Positions 1 through 10,686 of a stretch of DNA of 57,096 nucleotides are shown here, piece after piece (position 1 is the stretch's first letter; the number at the start of each line of letters is the position of its first letter). A program made the translations under genes and the position numbers. The notes beneath the pieces were generated by a model. The model did not search any database. It saw only the letters and a program-made list of their open reading frames with translations, and had not been told where the DNA came from. This DNA comes from Chara braunii. Lineage: Eukaryota > Streptophyta > Charophyceae > Charales > Characeae. Location of the stretch: the NCBI GenBank assembly GCA_003427395.1, contig BFEA01000193.1, positions 1,871,913 to 1,929,008 of the forward strand, in the 5' to 3' direction.

Positions 1-360
1 TTTGAAGCAATCTATGAAGGGGAAACATCACGGAACTATCCCAAGGTGAATCGCAACTNACCCAAGCNCCCAAATCAGTGAAAACTCAAAGTTTGAAGCA
101 ATCTATGAAGGGGAAACATCACGGAACTATCCCAAGGTGAATCACAACTTACCCAAGCACGCAAATCAGTGAAAACTCGAAGTTTGAAGCAATCTATGAA
201 GGGGAAACATCACGGAACTATCCCAAGGTGAATCGCAAGTTACCCAAGCCCCCAAATCAGTGAAAACTCAAGGTTTGAAGCAATCTATGAAGCGGAAACA
301 TCACGGAACTTTCACAAGGTGAATCGCAACTCACCAAGCCCCTAAATCAGTGAAAATCAC
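1..360. repeat. 91-bp tandem satellite, four copies
   Basis: Four consecutive units begin at about 1, 92, 183 and 274, each opening with TTTGAAGCAATCTATGAAG and ending with AAATCAGTGAAAACTC. The period is 91 bases. Copies differ by a few substitutions and two ambiguous bases, and the first unit is probably cut by the window edge. There is no coding potential. This looks like the end of a longer satellite array that continues outside the window. Confidence 0.93.
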
Positions 361-365
361 AGTTT

Positions 366-580
366 TGACTAGAGGGGGAGGGGGAGGAGGAGGAGAGGGA
401 GAAAGAGAAGAAAGAGAGAAGAAGATGAAGAAGAAGAAGAAGAAGAAGGAGAAGAAGAAGAAGAAGAAGAAGGGGCTAAGAGGAAGAAAGAATAAGGATA
501 AAAGAAGGAGAAGAGGAGGAAGAAGAAGAAGAAGGAGAAGAAGAAGAAGAAGAAGAAGAAGAAGAAGAAGAAGAAGACCT
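366..580. repeat. Purine-rich GAA/GAG microsatellite
   Basis: A run of G and A on the plus strand (GGA, GAA and AAG triplets) lasts about 215 bases with almost no pyrimidines. It produces artificial Lys/Arg-rich and Leu/Phe-rich open frames, which are not genes. Such tracts can form triplex DNA; that is general knowledge and not shown here. Confidence 0.95.
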
Positions 581-2604
581 CCTTCCTCCTTCACTCACCT
601 CTTGCTGATCTCTAGGCAGTGGAGTCCCAATGCTTGGTCCTAGCCTCCTGAGTATGGATTTTCCTCTCTCCCAAGCTCTCTCCTCCTTCCCTCACACCTT
701 TCCTTTGGCTACAGCAGGTTCCTACTTCTAAGGCTGTGGAGTCCTTCCCTCTAGAAGGGCTATGAGGACCCCTTCAACCTCTCCTCCTACTCCACAACCT
801 GAGGGCTATGGCGGACCACTCTCCTTACTTCCTCCTAGCCTCTAGGTCACCTTTCTTAGCCTTACCACCATAGCCAGGCTACAGGCTAGCTCCGGCTCTC
901 ACTTCCTTGCTCTATCTCACTAGTATTAACTCACAGACTCATTTGGGCAGCATGGGCACCTCTCATGCTCAAATGAGAGTTGCGGCCTACACCTCCAGCT
1001 TATATAGGTTGGAACAGGTGCACCGCCCAACCTCTAGGCCCCTCCAAGTGCCTCTAGGTGAAGCGAGGTACCCCAAGGGCCAAATTTCCAGTTTTGGCCT
1101 ACCTGGAGGTACTTGGGCCTCATTTTGGCCAGGTACATGCTGTCCGAGAGGCTGTGTTACCTCTCGGACTACCCCTTGGCCTACCCCGGCCTCTTTTCTT
1201 TTCAAAAAATGCTGTCTTTTGGGTACCACTACCCCAAAATACAGCCTTTATCAAAATTTGAGGGCCTAGAGGCTCATTTTTCGTTTTTTCCTAGTCGAGG
1301 CTTCTTGTGAGTAGGCCGTTGCATTTTCCCAAGTGGCGGCACAGATCTCAGCCTTGGATTTGGTTGAGATCTATGGTTCTCATCAATCCGAGTTACTCCA
1401 AGCTCCCCTTGCTCCAAATTTGAGTTGTTTGCCCCAATTTTCAATTTTTTTGATGTACCTGGCCCAAACCTTGGGCCAAATTCGCAGTTTTGTCTTGTTC
1501 CTCTCTTTGTTTTCCCTCCAATTTGCTGCCAACTCATTCTGGAGCTAGCCGTTTTGTGTCAGCCCACAAAAAACGGCTAGATCTCCTCCTCCGCAAGATC
1601 AGATCTCAGATCTAAGGCCCATAAATGAGCCGGCCAACTCACATCAGTATTTTTCTTTATTTTTGTTGCTTAAATTCAGATATTGCAGAGATAATGCCCC
1701 AAGGACCTTATCTCTGCAATCCGGACTGCACTCCTAGGATCTAGGAGGGATGAGGTCATCATTGGGATCTTTCCATCCCTACTGCTGCAGTCCCAACCTC
1801 GCGGCACATTTTCCTCCACTCCTTCCTCCTTCTTTGTCTCATTCTCCCCTTTTTTATCCCATTTTCTCTCCCTCCTTCTTTTATTGTTGTAGGGACAAGT
1901 GTCCAACAGCTATTTCTCCTCTTTCTGGCTGTTGGACTTTACCCAAGGTCTGTTTTTGTAGCCGGTACCTGGCCGTTGCACCTCGGACTGCAGTAGCGGC
2001 ATCCCTGAGGCCAAAGGGGGCTCCTTTTTGCTGCTGCCGCTTCCCGTTTGGGACCTCCTTGCTCCGATTTTCTCCGGCCAGCCCTTTTTCCACGTGGAGC
2101 CCTCGGAACTTCGTTTTTCTTGGCCTGGCCGATCCGGGATACTCGGACTGCTGGCCGGCCCCCTCATTACTACTATCCCCTCCTCTTTTTTCCCTCGGCA
2201 CCTCCTGCCGGCGCTTGTCGCGGCGGTACTCATCATTTTCATCCGGACCCCTGGCCCGGATGGTTCCGTCCTCCTGACGTTATGTTATTTTATTTTTATC
2301 GTTGTCATTGCATTGGATCCAGAATCCCCCTGGGTCGCCCCAGGTGCCCTCCGTCTTTCCCGTCACATGTCTGTCGCCCCCCCCCCCCCCCCCCCCCCGT
2401 TGACGATTTCTGTCAGCGCCCGACTTCTCCTCCTTTTCTTACCGCTCCTAGTCACCCCGGGTGACGACCCGCTCGCACGCGTCCCTTTGTCGGACCGGTT
2501 GCCAACTATCCTGCCGACGGCTCTGACCTCCGGCCCCCGTCCTCGACTCCCGACGCTTTATCCCATCGATACCCGTCCTACTAGTGCTTCTGCTGGCGCC
2601 GCCA
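581..2604. other. C/T-rich sequence without recognisable gene
   Basis: No frame gives a recognisable protein and no stop-free stretch looks coding. A run of 22 C lies near 2377-2398. The stretch around 1060-1500 repeats the words TTGGCC and GGTAC several times and may be old repeat sequence. Nothing else is supported. Confidence 0.6.
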
Positions 2605-2850
2605 TCCTGTCTAGTCCCATGTGGTTCGTGGCGCTTTAGTCTGCCCGTGCTTCGTTTATCCCTTGGTCTTACACGGTTCCTGGTACTTCGCCCTGTCGAT
2701 ATCACGCCGTCCCTTGGTCTCACGTGGTCCCCGGCGCCTAATCCTGCCGGCACCACACTTCTTCTTAGTTCCTTGTCGTCCCGGCACTTTGTCCTGCCTA
2801 TGCCATATCTTCCCTTGGTGCTCCTGGCGCCCTTCCGCCTTACGGTGATC
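2605..2850. repeat. Degenerate ~50-bp tandem repeat
   Basis: The phrases CCCTTGGTCTTACACGG, CCCTTGGTCTCACGTGG, TTAGTTCCTTGTCGTCC and CCCTTGGTGCTCCTGG recur about every 50-54 bases, alternating with CCTGTCGATATCAC / CCTGCCGGCACCAC / CCTGCCTATGCCAT. One unit can fold with GTGGT plus CCGGC pairing with GCCGG plus ACCAC. The units are diverged, so the exact number (about 4.5) is approximate. Confidence 0.6.
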
Positions 2851-4929
2851 TCCGCTCCCCATTCCCCCTTGCGTCCCACACGCTGTTCCCCTTCGGACGC
2901 CGGTTCCCACCTAACCTGCGATCTCCTTGGCCTTCCTGCCGCCGCGTCACGCCGGCGCCTTGCGCCTTGTCCCTTCCTTCTTTCCTTCCTCCCTTTGCTG
3001 CGCACCCCCTGTGCTACTACCGACTTCCCAGCGGCCCTTCTTCGTCCTTGGAAAAAGAGTCACTCCTGCTATTCTCTCCCAGTCCCTTGCCGCTCCTTGC
3101 TTAGACAGTTCCTTTCTAGTTTGGCAGTCCTGACGATTCTGGGCAGCCTCCAGCTTCCTACCGTTTGTGTCCACGCTTCCGATCTTTTCAGCATTCCTAC
3201 CTTCGGTTTTCTCTGTCGTGCACAAACTGGTCATATACAGTCTCTCGAGTGACGGAAAATCGTTCGGGACTCACCAGTCCCAACAACGGCCGGCCTTCGC
3301 AGCATCTATCACTAGGAACTTTCACTCTTCTAGAGACAAATAAACTCTAATGTTCACTTCGGCGACAAGCGGCTCACTCTCTCTGTCCCTCCTCACACAG
3401 GGCCTGGGTTGACACTCGACCCTTACCCATACGAAAACTTCTTCCCTGACCATTAACCCTCGCTCAGTTGTGGGTCTATACTCACTTCTCCCTTCCAGCG
3501 GTAGGTTCACGACATCGTACAGACCGACCTCTTGTCTAAGATGAATCTGAGTGCCCGATTCGATAAACACCATTCCTAATCAAGTATCAACAGTTCTCTC
3601 ACTTCGCCCTTCTCCCATGTTTTACTCTTAGACTGTTGAGCTCACAGACCTCCACGACAGGCCCCTACCGATCGCTCCTATATCCCCTCAAGACGTCAAC
3701 AGGCCTAGGAAAGAACCGCCCTCTGGCGTATCTCTCCCTACCCTCATGTCAAGAAGGAGGATTGATCAGCGTACCATTGTCGCTGGCCTACCACCTACGT
3801 CGCGACCTGGGTACGAGCCCGCCAGCTCATGTGCCCTAGGGTGGACCGAAGTCACACACGGCGGAGAGGCGGTGTCTCACTCGTGCATCCTCACGCTCCT
3901 ATCCATGCCTCTACTCGGCCCACCTCAGGCATGGTCTCTCATCCTTGACTCGTGCGGTGAATCAAACCCCCTTGCTATCCATCAGGATCAGCTAGCCTAT
4001 CTAATCCCTGCCCAACTCCTTGCAATCCGGGGCGCTTCTCCCCTCCCCTTCAATCCATCCAGATCATCCCCTGCTCACGATTCTCTCTCTTGGAGTCAAT
4101 ATCAGGGTAGACTGACCAAAGGGTGGGGAAATCAGAATAAACCCTCTCAATCACGAGGAATAGCAGAGAGAAAATGCACTAAAAATCGAGACAGGAATCG
4201 GCAACATTACGAAATGCAGAAATCGAAATCTCATCGGAGAACGTCGATCATGGGTCCGTGGAGTCGTCTGCCCGCTTGAGTCTGTGCTGCCCAATGTCTC
4301 ACCTGCACATTCCGATCACTGGTCGGCTGGTTGCCCCTCCTTGTCCTCTCTGCTCCAGTCACATCCCTGTCCTGATCCTCTCACATCCCCGCTGTTATAG
4401 GCGGACCGAAGTCCCGAGAGGCAGCCTTCCCCGGCAACGGCGCCACTGTCCACCGGTAGAAGGGGTCTGCCGGCCCTCCGTCCAAGCCTTATATCTCGCG
4501 CCGCGTCTGTCACCCGCGGGAGGGTCGGTCGGGGCTCCTGAAACCTGCACAGGCCACGTCAGTCCACATCCATAAAATAAAGGATCATAGCAGACCGAGA
4601 CGAATGCGCAACGGACTCATGAGACACTGTCTGGAAGGAATAAATAAAGTGATTCCATTCAGTCCAAAATGATGGGATGTGTTACACTAGTCCCAGCCTC
4701 AGCCGTAGATCTCGCTCCTATGTCTGAAAAGTCTGTCTGAGTGCCCACAGATCTAGTCAACATACGTCGCCTAATCCTCCTCCCGACTGGATGGCGCCTG
4801 TATCTCGCCCGTCGATCCCAAGGGACCGTACTCGAACTCTCGATATCAGATGTTGCCTCCCTTGCCCATCGGGGCCAGAGCTCGAGGTCTACCGTGACCA
4901 TACCTCTGCGCAGTCGCCTTGCCCGGAGT
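2851..4929. other. C-rich intergenic sequence, nothing recognised
   Basis: Several open frames of 60-180 codons exist here because the sequence is C-rich and poor in stop codons. They overlap on both strands and show no domain, so I do not call them genes. No repeat of clear period was found. Confidence 0.5.
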
Positions 4930-5310
4930 GCGTCGCTTCAGAGGGCCTAGTTCAGGGTGTACCTCTTCGGAGAGCCCACTTCACAAAAGTACCTGTTCAA
5001 AAAGCCCGGTTCAGATGTACCTCTTCGGAAAGCCCACTTCACAAAAGTACCTGTCCAAAAAGCCTGGTTCAGATGTACCTCTTCAAAAGCCTGGTTCGTG
5101 ATAGTACCTCTTCGGAAAGCCTGGTTCAGGAAAGTGTCCCTTCGGAGTGCCTGGTTCGGAGAGTATCCCTTCGGAGTGCCTGGTTCGGAGAGTATCCCTT
5201 CGAAGTGCCTGGTTCAGAATGCGCCCCTTCGTGGAGCCCTGTCAGGATCGTGCCCCTTCGGGGAGCCCTGTTCGGGATGCGCCCCCTTCATGGAGCGCGT
5301 TATCCCCGGA
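4930..5310. repeat. ~29-bp minisatellite built around CTTCGG
   Basis: About 13 units of 28-30 bases follow each other. The pattern is GTACCTCTTCGGAGAGCC or GTATCCCTTCGGAGTGCC followed by TGGTTCGGAGA or CACTTCACAAAA. Most units contain C-TTCG-G, the core of the very stable cUUCGg RNA tetraloop, closed by CTC/GAG or CCCC/GGGG in the best cases. Three units have lost the tetraloop (TTCAAAAAG forms). Confidence 0.85.
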
Positions 5311-5794
5311 GAGAGCCCATCTCGACCGCCGTCCCAATTGTGTCCTGAAAAGGTCCGCTCCGCCTGTTATGCCAAATGCACCCCAACGCCCTGCTCGGTC
5401 CGATGTCCCAATTGCGCTCAAAGGCCCTGTTTGGCCAGCTCGATGATCTGACCGTGCCCGAAAGTCCGTCGACCTCAGCAGTCTGACCTCGTCTAAAAAG
5501 AACCGATCAGCCCGGTGATCCTACCACACCCAAAATGCTTGCTCCGCCTGATGAACCGGGCCCGATCAGAGGGGCAGCTCAGCACGGTGATCCGAAGGAG
5601 TGCCCAAAGATGTCGCCTTGCCTGGTGTCCGGGTGCTGCAGGTTGCGAGTGCCCCAACTGTGCCTGATGCCCCGTCCGCGGTGTCCCAGCCAAGCGCTAA
5701 CATGCGCGCTGGTGCGAGCGGGCTCGGGTGTTCGTCCAGCTGCACAGGATTCCCCCACTGCCCCCGATGTACAGCGCACAGGAGCGCGGCCTCG

Positions 5795-5955
5795 CGTGCG
5801 GCACCCTACCCGCTCCGGCTTACTGCACGTGGGTGTGCGCTCTCGCGCGCGGCTCTCTGCTCATCCCGGCTCATCGCACGCAGGTGCGCGCTCGTGCGCA
5901 CGGCTCCCTGCCTCTCCCGACTCGCTGTGCGTAGGAGCCCGCTCGCGCGCACGAC
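5795..5955. repeat. ~57-bp GC-rich tandem repeat
   Basis: Three diverged units alternate a CTCGCGCGC-type block with GGCTCNCTGC and CNCGACTCNCTGC-type blocks. The region belongs to a 1.3-kb GC-rich stretch that is open in several frames on both strands; those frames are composition artefacts. Confidence 0.6.
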
Positions 5956-6039
5956 TCTGTGCTCTCGTTCCGCTGGTGCGCGGTTCCGTTGCGTGTGTGA
6001 GCGCGAAAATGCGCTCCCTTCCCCCGGCCTGTCTGCACA

Positions 6040-6400
6040 AGCTCGCAGGTGCGCTGGTCTCCCCTCTGTCTGTCAGCGCAAGCACGCACAAGCGCGCGAA
6101 CGTGCGGTCCCCCCTCTGGCTGTCTGCGCAAGCGCGCGAACGCGCGGTCTCCCCTCTGGCTATCTGCGCAAGCGTGCGAACCCGCGGTCTCCCCTCTGGC
6201 TATCTGCGCAAGCGCGCGCAAGCGTGCAAACGAGCGGTCTCCCCTCTTACTATTTACGCAAGCGCGCGGAAGCGCACGAACGCGCGGTCTCCCTTCTGGC
6301 TGTCTGCGCAAGCGCGTGCAAGTGCGCAAACGCGCGATTTCCCCTCTGGTTGTCTGCGCGGGCGCGCGCAAGCGCGGATCTTCCCCCTTTCCGTCTACGC
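6040..6400. repeat. ~42-54-bp GC-rich minisatellite
   Basis: About eight units share CGGTCTCCCCTCTGGCTNTCTGCGCAAGC, here described as a CGGTCTCCCC block, a TCTGGCT block and a TGCGCAAGCGCGC block, with variable numbers of GCGCAAGC insertions. Open frames of 438, 391 and 222 codons on the plus strand all run through it. Their repetitive content and the presence of open frames in several phases argue against a protein. Confidence 0.85.
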
Positions 6401-6849
6401 AAGCCCGAGGGCGGGCTCGTCTCCCTTCTGTCAGACTGCGCAAGCTCGCGAGTGCGCAGCGGTGCCCGCGGCTCTTCCCCACTGTTTCGTGCGCGCCCAC
6501 TGTTCCCGCTGGGTGTGCGCGTGTGTGTGCAAACGTGCGCCGACGATTCCGCTGCCTCTATCCCGACTGTGCGCTATGCAAGTGCGCTCGTCCCCCTTAC
6601 CTTCCATGCACGTCGAAGTGCCCTGGCCGTCCGTCTCCTCCACCGGTGTATGCCCGCTGGTCCTCTCCGTGCGCCTCGTGCGTGCGAGAGCCGCCGTGCG
6701 TGTGTCCTCCACCGTGATGTCTCGTGCGCCTCTTCCGTGCACGTCCCCGCGCGCGGTTCCTCTCGTGTGTGTTGAAGGCCCACGCCTCTGCCTCGTGCGC
6801 CTATCTCGTGCAAGCGAGAAGTGTCTCGAACCCGGGCTCGGTTCGGCTT

Positions 6850-7190
6850 AAGTACTCCGCCGGGCCCCTCCCACAATGAGAGCCTCGGCCTCTTGTGCAC
6901 CGAGGTTGCCGAACACTTGCAGCGCCTCGGTACCGGGGCTGTGCCCGGGCGTGATTGGGCCCCCGAAAAGTCCCCGGTGAAAAGGGCCTTCCCGTCGGGA
7001 ACTGAGCCCTTTGCAGCGCCCTGGTACCGACCCTACTTCCGGGCCTGTCCCAAGCCGCCCGGGCCTAGGCGGTCCCGACACAGTAGCGGTACCGCCCTTA
7101 AATTCAGTCGGGCCCTCCACGTGAAGACTGGTCCCGTCACTCATTCGGGCCTAGGCGGACCCCGCGCCCTAGCGGGACCGCCCCTATGGA
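6850..7190. repeat. Two-copy GGCGG...CCGCC hairpin repeat
   Basis: Two copies, near 7057-7105 and 7146-7190, share CGGGCCTAGGCGG, then a spacer, then CGGNACCGCCC. Both fold with GGCGG pairing to CCGCC; the second adds CCCGC with GCGGG. The inner stem differs between copies while pairing remains. Confidence 0.5.
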
Positions 7191-7220
7191 AGCAAAATCA
7201 ACTGGTCCAGAGGGCCCCTT

Positions 7221-7460
7221 GTCCGTAGCACTGGCCTGCCTCATGATCGGTGAGTCCCGACCAGGTAAAGTAACCTCTTTGATCGTAGCGTCGGTCTGCC
7301 TCACGGTCGGTGAGTCCCGGCCAGGCAAAATAATGTCAAGCAAGGATGTCGCCGCCCCGCTCTTCGGAGTGTCGTCCCGCTACATGGTCGGTAAACGTTG
7401 GTAGCCCCGTTGGTCGTAGTGTTGGTCTGCCTCATGGTCGGTGAATCCCGACCAGGTAGA
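7221..7460. repeat. ~60-120-bp direct repeat with GGTGAGTCCCG
   Basis: Three copies of a block GCCTCA(C/T)GGTCGGTGAGTCCCG with CCAGGTAAA-like ending lie near 7230, 7290 and 7425, each preceded by TCGTAGCGT. CTCAC can pair with GTGAG around GGTCG. No function is visible. Confidence 0.65.
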
Positions 7461-7559
7461 ATACTGTCGAGTGAGGGTCTCGTTGCGTGCCCTTGCAAAG
7501 GAAGTAAAGGGCGGCAAAGTATTGGAGCCCCCGACAGCGTCCACGCTTCTAAAGCGACG

Positions 7560-8040
7560 ACCGTCATGGGCCAAACCTTCCCTCACTCTACGGGCGCACC
7601 CGCCCAGATTCCGGTCACTACGGCCACGGGACCACAACCCTTTGCAGCGGCCTCAGCTTTTTCGGGTGCCCCGCTTCTCCTTCCCCTTCGCACGACCGTA
7701 GTGCCACCTGACTCTCCCCCTTATGGGATGCCCCGCGCCGCTCGTGCGTCCGCTTCCCCCACTCCTCCTACTGCTCGCTCGATCTATGTTCGACGTCTTG
7801 AGGCCGACCTGGCCCAGATCCGGGTCGTCGCCTTCAACCACCCCTACTATTACAGGTGGCCGCGCCTTCGGGGGCACCCCCTTCTTCCTCTACTCTTCCT
7901 TCCATGCAGGCTCGCTTCCTTCGACCTGCACCCCCTCCACCCCCATCCTATCTCCTTCCTATCGGTTGTTGCGACCTCTTCTACCACAACTCCCACGCAG
8001 TCTGCCGCTGTTTCCCCCGCCTCTCCACCATGAGGCCCGG
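7560..8040 (+). pseudogene. Possible gag-type proline-rich N-terminus
   Basis: The frame open from 7398 to 8033 changes character after about 7560. It becomes Pro/Ala/Thr-rich and then contains RRLEADLAQIR, a short coiled-coil-like stretch of the kind seen near the N-terminus of plant gypsy Gag proteins. It lies immediately upstream of the tail repeat at 8045. In copies A and C that tail follows a truncated gag start, so the position fits a gag remnant. There is no zinc knuckle and no further homology, so the frame may also be open by chance in GC-rich DNA. Confidence 0.22.
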
Positions 8041-8044
8041 GCAT

Positions 8045-8284
8045 ACAGTCAGCTGTGCCCCCTTCCCCAGGACCTGCGCTGACTTACTCGGTAAAAGCTT
8101 TCGTATTGTGGACTGATAGCTCGGCGGGGATATGCCCACCTAAGGGATGGTGACAACTCCCGTAGGTGGAGGTAAGTTGTACCTCGCGTGGCCCTATCCT
8201 GTCGTATGGGTTTGCGAGAGGTATGGCTGGCGCACTCGGCCAGAGCGGCAACGCTCTATGACTAAAGTTCTGCCGAATCCTACG
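8045..8284 (+). repeat. Tail repeat, copy 1 (tRNA-like A-box module)
   Basis: This segment is homologous to 18184-18455 and 40044-40345 in the same orientation. Shared landmarks are TTTCGTATTGTGGACTG, TAGCTCGGCGGGGATA, GCCCACCTAAGGGA and CGAGAGGTATGGCTGGCGCAC. TAGCTCRGCGGG resembles a tRNA D-arm / Pol III A box, and CACC-TAAGGGA-GGTG can form an anticodon-like arm. At 8284 it joins the minus-strand gypsy pol abruptly in the middle of the integrase. Confidence 0.8.
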
Positions 8285-8575
8285 GATAGCATCTTGACCA
8301 CGGAGGGTGGGAGGACAAAGAGGACCGATGAAGTTCATCGAGATGGACTGCCAACGACCCTCAGGGATAGGAAGAGGCTGGAGCAAACCATAAGGCAGGT
8401 GGTTCGCACTGTTCACCTCCTGACAAGTGAGACACTCTGCGACGTATTCCTTCACAAAGTCCTTGCACTTCGGCCAGACGTACAGGCGGCTCACACGAGC
8501 CAACGTCTTGTGGAAGCCCATATGACCGGCGGCTGCCTGGTCATGAAACTCTGCTACTGCCCGGACACGTAGTTA
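8285..8575 (-). pseudogene. Gypsy integrase zinc-finger domain, truncated
   Basis: The sequence reads AEFHDQAAAGHMGFHKTLARV, then LYVWPKCKDFVKEYV, CLTCQEVN, and SMNFIGPLCPPTLRGQDAI. The His pair and the CLTC pair form the HHCC zinc-binding module that precedes the integrase core. The core itself (DDE residues) is absent because homology stops at the DAI codons near 8284, where the tail repeat begins. A TGATAA just upstream of AEFHD, near 8571-8577, separates it from RNase H and is probably the result of a one-base insertion. Confidence 0.93.
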
Positions 8576-9550
8576 TCAAGTGGAGGGAGTGCAAATGTGA
8601 GGCTCTCTGGTGCCCTGTGAACCATGCCAATACAGAAGACCGTTATCCCCGAGAGAGTAGTTCGAGATGGTCTTGCCACTCCGAAGGGTCGTATGGATTT
8701 TGCGATAGTCGGGGCAGTGGCGGTACTGAGTGCGAAACTTGTCGGTCACTGAGTGGTGGACGGTGGTGACCGAGATGGCAGAAAGCTGGATCTGCTCCAG
8801 ATCATGGTCAGGGCTTCGGGATAAGGCATCCGCGACCCGATTAGTCTCACCCTTGATGTGCTCAGTGGTGAAACTACACTCGGATAGGTCGCGCCACCAG
8901 CCAGTCTGTCGAGGAGTGAATTTCCGCTTTGTCATAAAATCCTGGACAACAGAGTTGTCCGTGCGCACGATGAATGGTGCCCCGTGCAGGTAGTGGTGCT
9001 AGTGCCGAGTGGCATACACTACGACGAGAACCTCACATTCATCAGCAGTGTAGTTTATCTCAGCGGGCAGGAGCTGATGGGAGTAGAAGGCTATCGGACA
9101 ATCACATGAGCGAGACTGGACAATGTCGTCCTCAGCGATGGTAGGAGAATAGTCAATAGAAGGTTCGTCAGTAGGTTGACGAGTAGGCGTCAGGCGGGAA
9201 GCAGTGGTAGGGGTAGGAGGTTGGAAGTGGGGGATGTGAGGATGAGAGGAATCGGGAGAGGAGAGGGAAATTTGCGAATACACTGCTTCTATAGCAAAGT
9301 CTAACGCATCGGTGACAAGGATAAACGGACGATCAAAATCGGGTAGGTGGAGAACCGGTGCACATGTCACCACCTTCTTAAGGGCGTGGAAGGCATCCTC
9401 GTGGAGGGGTGTCTAAGCCCATAGGTGGTTCTTCCGAAGGAGGGTAAAGGTAAGGACATGCGAGTAGGAGGCGTAAGCTCGGATAAACTTACTGTAATAA
9501 CTCGTAAGTCCAAGAAAATTGCGAAGCTGCTTGACGGACTTGGGGTTAGG
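8576..9550 (-). pseudogene. Gypsy RNase H domain, broken by stops
   Basis: The region begins with QLRNFLGLTSYYSKFIRAY (connection domain). It continues with VVTCAPVLHLPDFDRPFILVTDA (first RNase H Asp), PIAFYSHQLLPAEINYTADECEVLVVVYATRH, then a stop at 8999-9001 exactly where the family has Trp. It resumes with HHYLHGAPFIVRTDN, RQTGWWRDLSE, IEHIKGE-like TEHIKGETNRVADALS. Another Trp-to-stop change lies at 9413-9415 (LWA-stop-TPLHEDAF). RNase H would remove genomic RNA during reverse transcription in a live element; here it is a fossil. Confidence 0.93.
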
Positions 9551-10261
9551 CTAGTTCCCGATAGCAGTGATCTTCGAGTCATCCATGTGGAGACCCTGGT
9601 CAGACACGTAGTGTCCTAAGAAATCCACTTTTCGCAGGGCAAAGCGGTACTTACTCAGCTTGGCGTAGAAGCCATGTCTGAGCAAATGGTCAAGAACGTC
9701 GCGGAGGTGTCTGAGATGCTCCTCAAGGGTACGACTGTAGATCAGGATACCGTCGTGGTAGACAAAAACGTACTGCTCCTGGATGTCCATGAAGATGTCG
9801 TTCATCGCTGTCTTGAAGGTAGCGGGTGCGTTGGTGAGGCAAAATGGCATCACCGTAAACTCATAGTGCCAGAAGCGCGATTGGAATGTTGTTTTTAGTT
9901 GGACCGCTGCAGCGACGCGGATCTGATGGTAACCGCTACGAGGATCAATCTTCGTAAAGAAGCGGTTGCCTGCTAGACGGTCGAATAACTCGTCGGAATA
10001 AGGCATGGGGTAGTTGTTCTTAACCGTGTAGTGGTTGAGACCGCACTAATCGATACAGGGACGGAGAGTTTCATCCGCTTTGCGAGCAAAGAGGACGGGT
10101 GCATCCCACGGGGAGTTGTTGGGTTTAATGAAACCCAGTCTCAGGAATTTCTCAAGCTGACACTTGAGTTCAGTGGCCTCGAGGATCGAGAGTCTGTAGG
10201 GTGTCTGGTAGTGAACATGATAGTCAAGCAGAAGTTGGATGGAGTGTTCGACGTCGCGCAT
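9551..10261 (-). pseudogene. Gypsy reverse transcriptase domain, inactivated
   Basis: From 10261 the frame encodes VEHSIQL, then LGFIKPNNSPWDAPVLFARK and LRPCID, followed by an in-frame TAG at 10046-10048 where the family has a Tyr/Arg pair. The frame continues with FFTKIDPRSGYHQIRV (first catalytic Asp present), FTVMPFCLTNAPATF and FVYHDGILIYS. The YxDD box is therefore YHDG: the second catalytic Asp (codon 9749-9751) has become Gly, which alone would abolish polymerase activity. It ends with FLGHYVSDQGLHMDD and then a TAG at 9551-9553 in place of a conserved Trp. The family identity is certain; function is excluded. Confidence 0.95.
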
Positions 10262-10686
10262 CGGTGGGATGTCGGCATACGAGAAGGCGATGGGAAAACG
10301 TCGTGGTACTCTTGAACGAGGTCACGAACTACGGGCTCCAAGTCGGTCGTATAGAGTGCGAGTTCCTCAGCGGCAACGTCGGTGCGGGACGACGAGGTGG
10401 ACTCAACGGACGGCGGAGGGAGGGAAGTAGAGATGGAAGCCATGGAGATAGAAGGAGTATCTGGCTCCAGGGAAATGACCTCGGCGTTTGGACAGGGTAG
10501 ATCATAGTGCAAGAGATACGTAACGTTCACTGTAAAGAAGGTGACGTCGTCCTGTAGGATGAAGTGGGCGAACTGTCGAGGCGAGGTGACGGTGATAGAG
10601 GGAGATGGTGTGGGCACGGAAGGCTCCGGGGGAGGAGGATCGGGGCATGGTGTCGCAGTGGTACCTATAAAAGGTACTCGATACAT
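10141..10686 (-). pseudogene. Gypsy pol: protease-RT linker fragment
   Basis: This open frame of 181 codons starts at a Met (MYRVPF). It contains a Pro/Ser-rich linker and then LEPVVRDLVQEYHDVFPSP, the conserved segment just upstream of RT in plant gypsy polyproteins. After that the frame is wrong: the true continuation (MRDVEHSIQL) is in another frame from 10261, so a frameshift lies between. Upstream, another frame reaches 10867 with weak protease-like context and no visible active site. It is a non-functional remnant. Confidence 0.8.

Noticed and set aside
350-643. Lys/Arg-rich open frame over the purine tract (and Leu/Phe-rich frame opposite)
   Set aside because: Both are products of a GAA/GAG microsatellite. 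There is no protein-like composition outside the repeat.
2028-3252. Overlapping frames of 203 and 222 codons
   Set aside because: C-rich sequence with degenerate tandem repeat; composition is Pro/Ser/Leu-biased and the opposite strand is equally open.
5535-6851. 438-, 391- and 222-codon open frames on the plus strand, with others antisense
   Set aside because: The region is a GC-rich minisatellite poor in stop codons, open in several phases at once, and no domain is visible.
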